A stretch of DNA of 64,000 nt, taken from positions 434,001 to 498,000 of the forward strand of contig NZ_CANMJE010000003.1 of assembly GCF_947498095.1 (NCBI RefSeq), written 5' to 3'. Of this stretch, positions 44,691 through 51,719 are shown in pieces. Made by a program: the position numbers and the translations under genes. The stretch comes from an uncultured Shimia sp. (GTDB lineage Bacteria > Pseudomonadota > Alphaproteobacteria > Rhodobacterales > Rhodobacteraceae). Below the pieces are notes generated by a model. The model searched no databases. It saw only the letters and a list, made by a program, of their open reading frames with translations, and was not told where the DNA came from. Every line of letters begins with the position of its first letter. Positions within the stretch are counted from its first letter, which is position 1.

Positions 44691-45091
44691 AGTGGCGTGT
44701 AATCCTGTTTCTCGCGGCGGGCGTCCTTTGGGCCTGTACGTCTACAGACATGCCCGATCAGATCGAAGGCGAACGCGTCTATGAGGCCAATTGCGAGGCT
44801 TGCCACGGAAGTTCGGGGCAAGGTGACGGAAGATTGGCGGCAACAATGAACCCTGCGCCTGCCGACCTGTCAACGTTATCTGCCGACAATGGCGGCGCGT
44901 TTCCGGTGTCTGCGGTGTTGAGCAAAATCGATGGCTATGCCTCTGACGAAACCGCTCAGGCGGCAATGCCGACCTTTGGGGATTTGCTGTCAGGAGATAC
45001 AGTTCCGGTCGAAACCGACGATGGCGTTCTAACGCCCACGCCTCGGCAATTGGCTGCTTTGCTCTCCTATCTGGAGACGCTTCAACAATAA
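44687..45091 (+). CDS. class I c-type cytochrome, lipoprotein (third of three)
   Basis: A 134-residue monohaem cytochrome with a lipobox (VLWAC, Cys17), CEACH at 36-40 and AAMPTFG as the likely distal Met. It is coupled to the second gene by an ATGA overlap and ends 12 bases before the convergent Tag-like gene. The three proteins share the spacing of haem motif, PxDL(T/S)(T/S)L and MP-(E/V/T) motif, so they are paralogues from tandem duplication. Confidence 0.88.
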   Translation: MKWRVILFLAAGVLWACTSTDMPDQIEGERVYEANCEACHGSSGQGDGRLAATMNPAPADLSTLSADNGGAFPVSAVLSKIDGYASDETAQAAMPTFGDLLSGDTVPVETDDGVLTPTPRQLAALLSYLETLQQ

Positions 45092-45103
45092 AGCGCGCCG
45101 AGT

Positions 45104-45760
45104 TTAGAGGGTAAAGGCCAGGACACGGCTGATCTCGGTCAGGCCACGGCCCGATTGATCCATCCAAGTGTTGAACGCCGCCTGGACGGCCTTCATCGCG
45201 GTTTTGGATGAGGCCGGTTTGTCGATCACCCCTTCGGCGATCAACCGACCGGTGACGTCGCGGCTGAGAATGAAGGCATCGCGACCGGCAAAGCGCATGG
45301 CGTATTGTCCGGTCATCCCCCCAAGTCGGGCACCGTCTTTTTTCATGTAATCCAACAGGCCGATGAAATCGGTCGAAGGCCATCCCCCCAAGACTTTGCC
45401 GGCACCACCCTGATCGCGCATGGATTGTAGGAAATGGGCGTTGTCGATGATGGTGCGGATTTTGGGGCCGTTTCGCACAATGCCCTTGTCGGACATCAGG
45501 CGATCCATGTCTTCGTCATGCAAAAACGCGCATCGATCGACGTCAAAGCCGTGAAACGCGGCTTCAAATCCATCCCATTTATTCTCGATCACCTTCCAGT
45601 TAAATCCAGCTTGAAAGATGCATTTGGTCATGGTGGCCAGCCAACGATCTTCTGGCATTTCCGTGACATTGGGATCGGGCAAGGAGATCATTGTTTCCAG
45701 AGCGTCTTTGCCACCCTTACGCTCGCTGGCAATGGCGTAAAGCTCGTCATAGCTGCGCAT
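45104..45760 (-). CDS. tag: DNA-3-methyladenine glycosylase I-like protein (divergent Tag)
   Basis: A 218-residue protein whose middle region (about 48-120: FQAGFNWKVIENKWDGF, AAFHGFD, KIRTIIDNAHFLQSM) clearly matches Tag, which removes 3-methyladenine from DNA. It lacks the N-terminal Cys-x-Trp/DPL-x2-YHD-x-EWG segment and the C-terminal His/Cys of the zinc snap in Escherichia coli Tag, and the residue aligning with the base-recognising Glu38 appears to be Cys47. So the enzyme may be a zinc-free variant with altered specificity. It lies 17 bases after soxT in the same direction. Confidence 0.75.
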   Translation of the reverse strand: MRSYDELYAIASERKGGKDALETMISLPDPNVTEMPEDRWLATMTKCIFQAGFNWKVIENKWDGFEAAFHGFDVDRCAFLHDEDMDRLMSDKGIVRNGPKIRTIIDNAHFLQSMRDQGGAGKVLGGWPSTDFIGLLDYMKKDGARLGGMTGQYAMRFAGRDAFILSRDVTGRLIAEGVIDKPASSKTAMKAVQAAFNTWMDQSGRGLTEISRVLAFTL

Positions 45761-45777
45761 CAGACATCCCCAAATGG

Positions 45778-46845
45778 TTACTCAGCAGGCTGAAAGCCTT
45801 CGATCAGCTGGCGCAACCCGACTGCGGCTCCGGCAAAGATTGCCAAGAACGTCACAGGTGCAGAGAACGCCAGAAGCGAGAAGGCCGTCAGGCCCTGTCC
45901 CACGGTGCAGCCAATGGCGAGGATGGCGCCGATGCCCATAACGATGGCCCCAAAAATCTGGCGGCGCAGTTCGCGCGGGTCTTCACAGGCTTCCCACCGG
46001 AAGTGGCCTTTGACCGTCGAGCCGATAAAGGCCCCTAACCAGACGCCACCCACCGAGCCCACGGCAAAGGACAGGGGGCGTACCGATCCGTTCATCGCAA
46101 ACAATATGGTCTCTCCGACGGGGGCTGAGAAACTGTGCGAAACAACAGGTAGAGCGTCAAATCCATTGGTCGTTACCCATTGGCTGCCTGCCCAACCGGA
46201 CACCACGGCGACCGCAACCACAAGCGACCAGAAAATCGCGCCTGCGTCTTTCAGGAATTCGCGGGATGCCAGCGCGCCGATCATGATGGCCAAGCCGATA
46301 GCAATTCCAATGGGGACAGGAGACATTCCGGTAAATGCGCCGATCTGATGGGCAATGCCGGGCGGTACCGGGGCCGTGACATCGATCTGAGGAAAGGCCC
46401 AGTTGCGCAATGGAGCGAGCGGACCTGCCAAAACGAAATAGGCTGACACGCCCATGACCAGAACGATAACAAATGACCGCAGATCACCGCCGCCAAGCCG
46501 GGCAATCGCGCCGTATCCGCAATTGCCGGCAAGCGCCATGCCATAGCCGAACATCAACCCGCCCAGTACACCGGCCAGCGGCATCCAGCGAATGGAATAG
46601 TAAAAGGACAACTCTGCCTCTAACAGTTCCGCGCCAATCAGGGAAAATGCGCCTACGATCGAGGCACCGATTGCCAGCACATACATGCGCATGCGTTGAG
46701 AAGACCCACCATAAAGCAGGTCTTCGATGGCGCCGAGCGTGCAAAACCGGCCTATCCGGGCCGCCAGCCCCAATAGTATGCCACCCAGCGCGCCCATCAG
46801 CGCGACGGTGTTGCTGTCTCCGATAGTATCGAGCAAAGCCTGCAT
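45778..46845 (-). CDS. soxT: SoxT-like YeeE/YedE family sulfur-compound transporter
   Basis: A 355-residue membrane protein with about ten helices of the sulfur-transport (YeeE/YedE, DUF395) family. Conserved short motifs with cysteines include RIGRFCTLGAIED, LAGNCGYGAIARLGGGDLRS and IGCTVGQGLTAFSLLA, thought to relay thiosulfate or sulfur in homologues. In sox loci it is called SoxT and is proposed to import a sulfur compound for induction or assimilation. ATG 46845 has AGAGG 8 bases upstream; the longer frame to 46989 runs into soxR. It follows soxR by 52 bases. Confidence 0.85.
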   Translation of the reverse strand: MQALLDTIGDSNTVALMGALGGILLGLAARIGRFCTLGAIEDLLYGGSSQRMRMYVLAIGASIVGAFSLIGAELLEAELSFYYSIRWMPLAGVLGGLMFGYGMALAGNCGYGAIARLGGGDLRSFVIVLVMGVSAYFVLAGPLAPLRNWAFPQIDVTAPVPPGIAHQIGAFTGMSPVPIGIAIGLAIMIGALASREFLKDAGAIFWSLVVAVAVVSGWAGSQWVTTNGFDALPVVSHSFSAPVGETILFAMNGSVRPLSFAVGSVGGVWLGAFIGSTVKGHFRWEACEDPRELRRQIFGAIVMGIGAILAIGCTVGQGLTAFSLLAFSAPVTFLAIFAGAAVGLRQLIEGFQPAE

Positions 46846-46897
46846 GATCAGGACCTCTCTTCGCGAAACGGTGCGACGGTCCAGATCGGGGGTGAGT

Positions 46898-47236
46898 TCA
46901 ACTGTCGTCGTTGCAGAACAGATCGTAGACCAGTTCCAGCATACGCCGTGGACGGTGATCTGCCAAACGGTAATAGATGGTTTTGCCATCCCGACGCGGG
47001 ATCACCAGCCCTTCAAGACGAAGGCGCGAGAGCTGTTGCGAGACCGCGGCCTGGCGCGCCGAGATCAACTCTTCCAGTTCGGTGACAGATTTTTCACCGC
47101 TGACAAGATGACAAAGGATCATCAGTCGACCCTCGTGGCTGATGGCTTTGAGGAAGTTCGACGCCGTGGTGGCATTATCCACCATGCGGTCCATCTCTTC
47201 ATCGCTGATATCGTCCTTGAACACCGGAAGTGCCAT
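46898..47236 (-). CDS. soxR: SoxR, ArsR-family sulfur-responsive repressor
   Basis: A 112-residue winged-helix protein of the ArsR/SmtB family with the recognition helix region ARQAAVSQQLSRLRLEGLV. It keeps two cysteines, Cys42 (MILCHL) and Cys108 (DLFCND), at the positions of the redox pair that senses persulfide in SqrR and related SoxR repressors. It should repress the sox genes without reduced sulfur. A ribosome site AGGA lies 6 bases before ATG 47236. Likely operators are the palindromes before soxX, soxB and soxC. Confidence 0.92.
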   Translation of the reverse strand: MALPVFKDDISDEEMDRMVDNATTASNFLKAISHEGRLMILCHLVSGEKSVTELEELISARQAAVSQQLSRLRLEGLVIPRRDGKTIYYRLADHRPRRMLELVYDLFCNDDS

Positions 47237-47342
47237 GGTACATCCTTTTCTCGTCGCCCGCGGTCGTGGGCGTCTCTTTCGCGGCCCCGGTTCTAATGCC
47301 AGATCGCCGCGTTTCCCGTTGTTTGGCGCTTATTCATGCCGC

Positions 47343-47372
47343 CCGGTTTAACTGCGCCATAAATCAAACCGG
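47343..47372. other. inverted repeat between soxS and soxR
   Basis: CCGGTTT (47343-47349) and AAACCGG (47366-47372) are exact inverted repeats 16 bases apart in the 217-base spacer. It could be a weak stem downstream of soxS or a regulatory site upstream of soxR. A single ATTCAT half-site also lies near 47333, but there is no full operator. Confidence 0.35.
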
Positions 47373-47453
47373 TATCAAATGAAACCTTCGCTGGCTTCTG
47401 GTGCGTTTTCACCTAGACCGAGTGTCGCGCCTTGGCCACGGTATTTCGCGTTT

Positions 47454-47816
47454 TTACTTGGTTGCGCCCTTAAATCCAGCATGCTCAGTCAGCAGGTTTT
47501 CAATGTGCCACCAAAAGAAATCCTCACCCGGATACCCCTCTAGACGTGCAATTTCCTGCCCGTCCTCGATCAGGATAAAGGTCGGTGTATAGTTCACCGC
47601 GCGGTCATAGGTCAGGTCATCCGGGCGGTGATTGAGTTGTTCGCGGCGCAAAGGCGCCATGGCTCCGGCTTCGGTATTGGGATAGATCGGGGCGATCTCA
47701 GCGTTCCATTGCTTGCAAGTATAACACCCCGGTTGTTCGACCATGACCAATTCCACCGCCCATCCGGGCATGGCGGTCGCCAGAAAAACTGACGTAGCGG
47801 AAAGAAAACGACGCAT
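47454..47816 (-). CDS. soxS: SoxS, periplasmic thioredoxin
   Basis: A 120-residue exported thioredoxin-like protein: signal peptide (residues 1-20), redox motif CYTC at 31-34, and a cis-proline region YTPTFILIEDG. SoxS is reported to reactivate SoxYZ by reducing it and is made from a unit divergent from soxV. ATG 47816 matches the signal peptide start; no strong ribosome site is present, and an in-frame ATG at 47846 cannot be excluded. It leads the minus-strand run soxS-soxR-soxT. Confidence 0.88.
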   Translation of the reverse strand: MRRFLSATSVFLATAMPGWAVELVMVEQPGCYTCKQWNAEIAPIYPNTEAGAMAPLRREQLNHRPDDLTYDRAVNYTPTFILIEDGQEIARLEGYPGEDFFWWHIENLLTEHAGFKGATK

Positions 47817-47892
47817 GCAACGAAACCCATTGATTGACGAACGCATAACGCACAACATAATATGAATATGTGCATAAATCAAGGAGAGTGAC
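47817..47892. promoter_or_regulatory. soxS-soxV divergent promoter region
   Basis: This 76-base region must hold both promoters. It contains an AT-rich imperfect palindrome ACATA-N7-TATGT (47855-47871) with one ATGAAT half-site (47862-47867), but not the full AATTCAT-N4-ATGAATT operator found elsewhere in the locus. SoxR is known to bind the soxS-soxV region in relatives, so a variant site is likely here. Confidence 0.45.
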
Positions 47893-48630
47893 ATGCTCGA
47901 GATATCCTTTGCGGGTGCTGCGCTGGCTGGTCTGCTCTCATTCTTTACACCATGCATTCTGCCGATGGTGCCGTTTTATCTGTGCTATATGGCCGGGATT
48001 TCCATGTCCGAATTGCAGGGTGATGGCGCCATTGCTCCGGGTGCGCAGAGACGCCTTGTAATTTCGGCGATATTCTTTGCGCTGGGTGTAACCACAATCT
48101 TTGTGTTGCTGGGCATGGGGGCGACCGCACTAGGGCAGGCCTTTGCCCAGTGGAAGCAGCCGCTTTCTTATGTAGCGGCCGGTATCCTCGCGATATTTGG
48201 TCTTCACTTTCTTGGGGTGATCCGCATCGGTCTCTTGTATCGCGAGGCCCGCATTGAAACCCAGACGGAACCCACCACCGTTCTTGGTGCCTATGTCATG
48301 GGACTGGCCTTTGGCTTTGGCTGGACGCCCTGCGTCGGCCCGGCACTGGCCTCGATCCTGATGGTGGCCTCGGGCATGGGTGATCTGTGGCGCGGCGCAC
48401 TCTTGCTGATGGTCTATGGCCTTGCCATGACCGCGCCCTTTATCATCGCTGCGCTCTTTGCCCGGCCATTCCTGCGCTGGATGCACCGCAACCGCAAATA
48501 CTTGCCTTATGTGGAAAAGGTGATGGGAGGCATGCTGTTGCTCTTTGCGCTCTTGATCGCCACCAACACCGTGAATCGCATCGCTGACCTAATGATCCGG
48601 TATTTTCCGGGCATGACGGGACTTGGCTGA
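47893..48630 (+). CDS. soxV: SoxV, CcdA-like membrane thiol transporter
   Basis: A 245-residue membrane protein with six helices of the CcdA/DsbD-beta family. Helix cysteines lie in FFTPCILPMVPFYLCYM and GWTPCVGPALASIL, the pair that passes electrons from cytoplasmic thioredoxin across the membrane to SoxW and SoxYZ. AAGGAG is about 6-7 bases before ATG 47893. It is followed by soxW after 25 bases. Confidence 0.93.
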   Translation: MLEISFAGAALAGLLSFFTPCILPMVPFYLCYMAGISMSELQGDGAIAPGAQRRLVISAIFFALGVTTIFVLLGMGATALGQAFAQWKQPLSYVAAGILAIFGLHFLGVIRIGLLYREARIETQTEPTTVLGAYVMGLAFGFGWTPCVGPALASILMVASGMGDLWRGALLLMVYGLAMTAPFIIAALFARPFLRWMHRNRKYLPYVEKVMGGMLLLFALLIATNTVNRIADLMIRYFPGMTGLG

Positions 48631-48655
48631 CCTGAACTCAACGGGAGGAAACAAG

Positions 48656-49234
48656 ATGAAGAAACTCATGATGATGCTGGCCGCGCTTGTGATTGGCGCG
48701 CCGGTCGTGGTCGCCGAACTGGGCGACGATGGGCTGCACAAAACCCACTGGTTCCGAGACACTTTCAAGGACCTGCAGGAAGACTTTGAAGAGGCGAACG
48801 CCGAAGGAAAACGCGTGGTTCTCATCATCGAACAGCGCGGCTGCATCTATTGCAAGGCGATGCATGAAGATGCGTTTCTCGACCCGCGTGTCATGAAGAT
48901 GCTGGAAGAGGATTACTTCCCGATCCAGTTGGATCTTTATGGTGCGAACGAAATGACTGACACCGATGGCGAAGCGCTTGAGGAACGTGCAGCGGCGCGC
49001 AAATGGGGGGTGATGTTCACGCCCACGATGATCTTCCTTCCACCCGAAGTGGATCCCGATAAGTCCGCCATGCAGCAGGCTGTCGCGGTGCTGCCCGGCG
49101 CCTTTAAGGGTGGTACGACCAACGACATGCTGACCTGGGTTCTGGAAGAACGTTACATCGATCAATCTGAAGAGGATTTCCAGCGTTACCACGCCCGTAT
49201 GATTCGCGAGCGCAACGATGGGGATGGTCACTGA
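48656..49234 (+). CDS. soxW: SoxW, periplasmic thioredoxin
   Basis: A 192-residue thioredoxin-like protein with signal peptide (1-20) and the redox motif CIYC at 63-66, in QRGCIYCKAMHEDAF; PTMIFLPPEV follows. It accepts electrons from SoxV. ATG 48656 has GGAGGA 6-7 bases upstream; the frame begins earlier at 48623 but that part would precede the signal peptide. A terminator closes the soxVW unit. Confidence 0.92.
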   Translation: MKKLMMMLAALVIGAPVVVAELGDDGLHKTHWFRDTFKDLQEDFEEANAEGKRVVLIIEQRGCIYCKAMHEDAFLDPRVMKMLEEDYFPIQLDLYGANEMTDTDGEALEERAAARKWGVMFTPTMIFLPPEVDPDKSAMQQAVAVLPGAFKGGTTNDMLTWVLEERYIDQSEEDFQRYHARMIRERNDGDGH

Positions 49235-49256
49235 CTCGCCCGTGGAGTATTGTTGC

Positions 49257-49302
49257 GCAGGCTTTGATGCATTTATAACATGTGGAAAGCCTGCCTCTTT
49301 TT
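49257..49302 (+). terminator. intrinsic terminator after soxW
   Basis: GCAGGCTTT (49257-49265) pairs perfectly with AAAGCCTGC (49286-49294) across a 20-base loop, followed by CTCTTTTT. It separates soxVW from soxXYZA. Confidence 0.8.
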
Positions 49303-49319
49303 CCAAAAATACACTCAAT

Positions 49320-49337
49320 AATTCATTTCTATGAATT
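49320..49337. promoter_or_regulatory. candidate SoxR operator upstream of soxX
   Basis: AATTCAT-TTCT-ATGAATT is a perfect 7-base inverted repeat with 4-base spacer, matching ATTC-N8-GAAT reported for the related repressor SqrR. It lies 79 bases before the soxX ATG. A TATAGA (49353-49358) begins 15 bases downstream and could be the -10, putting the operator over the -35. Confidence 0.75.
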
Positions 49338-49416
49338 TGTTGTTGCGTTCAGTATAGACGGTCGACTACGGTACACCGAGCTTACCGGCGAACACAGGTA
49401 GCCCGAGGGAGGAAAC

Positions 49417-49896
49417 ATGAAGCTTACAACTCTGACACTGGCAGCGACATTCGCAGCTGGCGCTGCTTTTGCGGGGGGCAAGGTTGCTCCTGCGGACGTT
49501 ACGTTCACCGAGGATGGTGCTGTGCAAGCATCTCTTTCCGGCATGGCGGGCGATCCGACAAACGGCGCCAAGATCATGAAAACGAAATCACAAGGCAATT
49601 GTATTGCCTGCCACGAAGTCACAGCCCTGAATGACGCTCCGTTCCATGGAGAGGTTGGTCCGATGCTGGATGGTGTGGCAGATCGCTGGAACGAAGCCGA
49701 ACTGCGTGGCATCCTGTCGGACGCCAAACGCACTTATGACGGCACAGTGATGCCCGCCTACTACAAGGTCGACGGCTTCACCCGTCCTGGCAAAGCCTAT
49801 ACCGGCAAGGCGCCTGATGGCCCGCTGGATCCGCTTTTGAGCGCGCAAGAAATCGAAGACGTGGTCGCGTTCCTGATGACTCTCAAAGACGAGTGA
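49417..49896 (+). CDS. soxX: SoxX, monohaem c-type cytochrome
   Basis: A 159-residue periplasmic cytochrome with signal peptide (1-19) and CIACH at 62-66 in GNCIACHEVTALND, the SoxX signature. GTVMPAYYKVDGF supplies the distal Met. With SoxA it forms the SoxXA complex that oxidatively links thiosulfate to SoxY. GGGAGGAAAC precedes the ATG. It heads soxXYZA. Confidence 0.95.
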   Translation: MKLTTLTLAATFAAGAAFAGGKVAPADVTFTEDGAVQASLSGMAGDPTNGAKIMKTKSQGNCIACHEVTALNDAPFHGEVGPMLDGVADRWNEAELRGILSDAKRTYDGTVMPAYYKVDGFTRPGKAYTGKAPDGPLDPLLSAQEIEDVVAFLMTLKDE

Positions 49897-49928
49897 TCGA
49901 ACGAGACTTTAATTCCAAGGAGATACAG

Positions 49929-50345
49929 ATGAACTTCACAAGACGTGAAACTCTGGCACTCGGGGTAGGGGCCGCAGCACTGACTGTGCTTCCATTCCGT
50001 GTGCACGCTGCCGCCGACGAGGCGATTGCCGCATTCACCGGTGGCGCAGAGGTTGGCGAAGGCGGCATCGAGCTGACCGCGCCGGAAATCGCCGAGAACG
50101 GCAACACTGTGCCAATCGGTGTCAGCGCACCGGGTGCTGTTGCCATCACGGTTCTGGCGACCGGCAACCCAACTCCGGGCGTCGTGACCTTTAACTTCGG
50201 CGCCGGAGCTGCCTCACAGGCAGCCTCGACCCGTATTCGTCTGGCAGGCACGCAAGATGTCGTGGCCATCGCCAAAATGGCCGACGGCAGCTTCGTTCAG
50301 GCCGCTTCGACCATCAAAGTCACCATCGGCGGCTGCGGCGGCTAA
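49929..50345 (+). CDS. soxY: SoxY, thiosulfate-carrier subunit
   Basis: A 138-residue protein with a twin-arginine-like signal (TRRETLALGVGAAALTV), an immunoglobulin-like body and the C-terminal carrier tail GGCGG, whose Cys136 bears the sulfur substrate during the Sox cycle. AAGGAG lies 7 bases before ATG 49929; the frame begins at 49893 within the soxX stop but that start lacks support. SoxZ follows after 18 bases. Confidence 0.95.
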   Translation: MNFTRRETLALGVGAAALTVLPFRVHAAADEAIAAFTGGAEVGEGGIELTAPEIAENGNTVPIGVSAPGAVAITVLATGNPTPGVVTFNFGAGAASQAASTRIRLAGTQDVVAIAKMADGSFVQAASTIKVTIGGCGG

Positions 50346-50363
50346 TCAGAGGAGAATGGAAAC

Positions 50364-50693
50364 ATGGCATCTGGTGTAAAACCCCGCGTTAAGGTCCCAA
50401 AGACAGCAGCAGCTGGTGAGGCGATCACCATCAAGACCCTGATTTCACATAAAATGGAATCGGGTCAGCGCAAGGACAAAGAGGGCAACGTAATCCCTCG
50501 CTCGATCATCAACCGTTTCACCTGTGAGTTTAACGGTGAGTCGGTGATCGACGTGACCCTTGAGCCGGCGATCTCGACCAACCCCTACATTGAATTTGAT
50601 GCGACCGTGCCTGAGGCCGGCGAATTCAAGTTCACCTGGTACGACGATGACGGCGACGTCTACGACACAGCCAAGAAAGTCGCTATCGGCTAA
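50364..50693 (+). CDS. soxZ: SoxZ, SoxY partner subunit
   Basis: A 109-residue beta-sandwich protein without signal peptide, exported by hitch-hiking with SoxY. The segment VPKTAAAGEAITIKTLISHKMESG and FTWYDDDGDVYDTAKKVAIG are typical. A ribosome site AGAGGAG precedes the ATG. A strong hairpin lies in the spacer before soxA. Confidence 0.95.
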   Translation: MASGVKPRVKVPKTAAAGEAITIKTLISHKMESGQRKDKEGNVIPRSIINRFTCEFNGESVIDVTLEPAISTNPYIEFDATVPEAGEFKFTWYDDDGDVYDTAKKVAIG

Positions 50694-50716
50694 ACGGCCG
50701 ATGCACCCACCAAAAG

Positions 50717-50743
50717 CACCTTGCCCTGTCGCGGGGCGAGGTG
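50717..50743 (+). other. strong hairpin between soxZ and soxA
   Basis: CACCTTGCCC (50717-50726) pairs with GGGCGAGGTG (50734-50743), ten pairs including one G-U, loop TGTCGCG. There is no U-run, so it is more likely an mRNA processing or stability element than a terminator. It ends about 10 bases before the soxA ribosome site. Confidence 0.6.
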
Positions 50744-50763
50744 ACACTCAGGGAGGAAACGCG

Positions 50764-51618
50764 ATGAAATTCAAGGCAATGACAGCGATTGCTGCATTGG
50801 TTATCTCGGCGCCGTTCATGGCATCGGCCGAAGCAGATGATGACGAGTTGATCGTCAATGACGAGATTACCATGGTTACCAAGACCGCCGCCCCGGCACA
50901 CTTGGCAGATGATGTTGACGAGATCATTTCGGGCTGGCACTTCCGCTCGGACGAGACTCAGATCATGCAGGCCGACGACTTTGACAACCCCGGTATGATC
51001 TTTGTCGAACAGGCGATGGACGACTGGAACACCGTGATGGGCAGCAAGGACAAGTCCTGCGCCTCGTGCCACGGCGATGTTGAAGAAAGCATGGTTGGCG
51101 TCCGCACGGTTTACCCAAAGTGGAACGATGCCAAGGAAACCGTCTATACCATGGAGATGCAGATCAACGACTGCCTCACCGATGGCATGGGGGCTGAAGC
51201 TTGGAAAAAGTCTGGCTCAAAAATGGCGCGCATGGAAGCTTTGATTTCCGTTCAGTCGCGCGGCATGCCAATGAATGTCGCCATTGACGGTCCGGCCGAG
51301 GCAACTTGGGAAGAGGGTAAAGAGCTTTATTACACGCGCACCGGTCAGTTGGATCTCAGCTGTGCGTCTTGCCATGAGGAAAACTATGGCAACCGCATCC
51401 GCTCGGACCACCTCAGCCAGGGCCAGACCAATGGTTTCCCGGTGTATCGCCTGAAAAACGCCAAGCTGACGACCGCTCATGGCCGCTTTAAGGGGTGCGT
51501 GCGTGACACCCGCGCCGAAACTTACAATCCCGGAAGCCCAGAGTTCATCGCGCTTGAGCTTTATGTGGCCTCGCGCGGCAACGGCCTCTCGGTCGAAGCC
51601 CCGTCAGTCCGTAACTAA
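50764..51618 (+). CDS. soxA: SoxA, dihaem c-type cytochrome
   Basis: A 284-residue protein with signal peptide (1-22) and two CASCH motifs at 99-103 and 200-204, the dihaem form. Cys245 in GRFKGCVRDTR is the active-site cysteine that ligates haem and becomes a persulfide in SoxXA. GGGAGG precedes ATG 50764; the much longer frame from 50560 is an artefact. It ends before a strong terminator. Confidence 0.95.
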   Translation: MKFKAMTAIAALVISAPFMASAEADDDELIVNDEITMVTKTAAPAHLADDVDEIISGWHFRSDETQIMQADDFDNPGMIFVEQAMDDWNTVMGSKDKSCASCHGDVEESMVGVRTVYPKWNDAKETVYTMEMQINDCLTDGMGAEAWKKSGSKMARMEALISVQSRGMPMNVAIDGPAEATWEEGKELYYTRTGQLDLSCASCHEENYGNRIRSDHLSQGQTNGFPVYRLKNAKLTTAHGRFKGCVRDTRAETYNPGSPEFIALELYVASRGNGLSVEAPSVRN

Positions 51619-51626
51619 ACATCTTA

Positions 51627-51657
51627 CCCGCCCCGGTGTTGCACTGGGGCGGGTTTT
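51627..51657 (+). terminator. intrinsic terminator after soxA
   Basis: CCCGCCCCGGTG (51627-51638) and CACTGGGGCGGG (51642-51653) form a 12-pair stem with one G-U and a TTG loop, followed by TTTT. It sits inside the sox cluster, between soxA and soxB. Confidence 0.85.
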
Positions 51658-51664
51658 CTCGGTT

Positions 51665-51694
51665 TTGACAAATTCATAAAAATGAATTTGAAAT
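51665..51694 (+). promoter_or_regulatory. soxB promoter with embedded candidate SoxR operator
   Basis: CAAATTCAT-AAAA-ATGAATTTG (51669-51690) is a perfect 9-base inverted repeat with a 4-base spacer, the best of three such sites. A consensus -35 TTGACA (51665-51670) overlaps its left edge, and TGAAAT (51689-51694) 18 bases on is a possible -10, so the operator fills the promoter spacer. It lies 29 bases before the soxB ATG. Confidence 0.75.
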
Positions 51695-51719
51695 ACAGGT
51701 TCAGAAAGGCTCTTCGCCC

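Noticed and set aside
47855-47871. ACATA-N7-TATGT between soxS and soxV as a fourth full SoxR operator
   Set aside because: Only one ATGAAT half-site fits; the left half does not match. Kept only as a weak part of the divergent promoter region.
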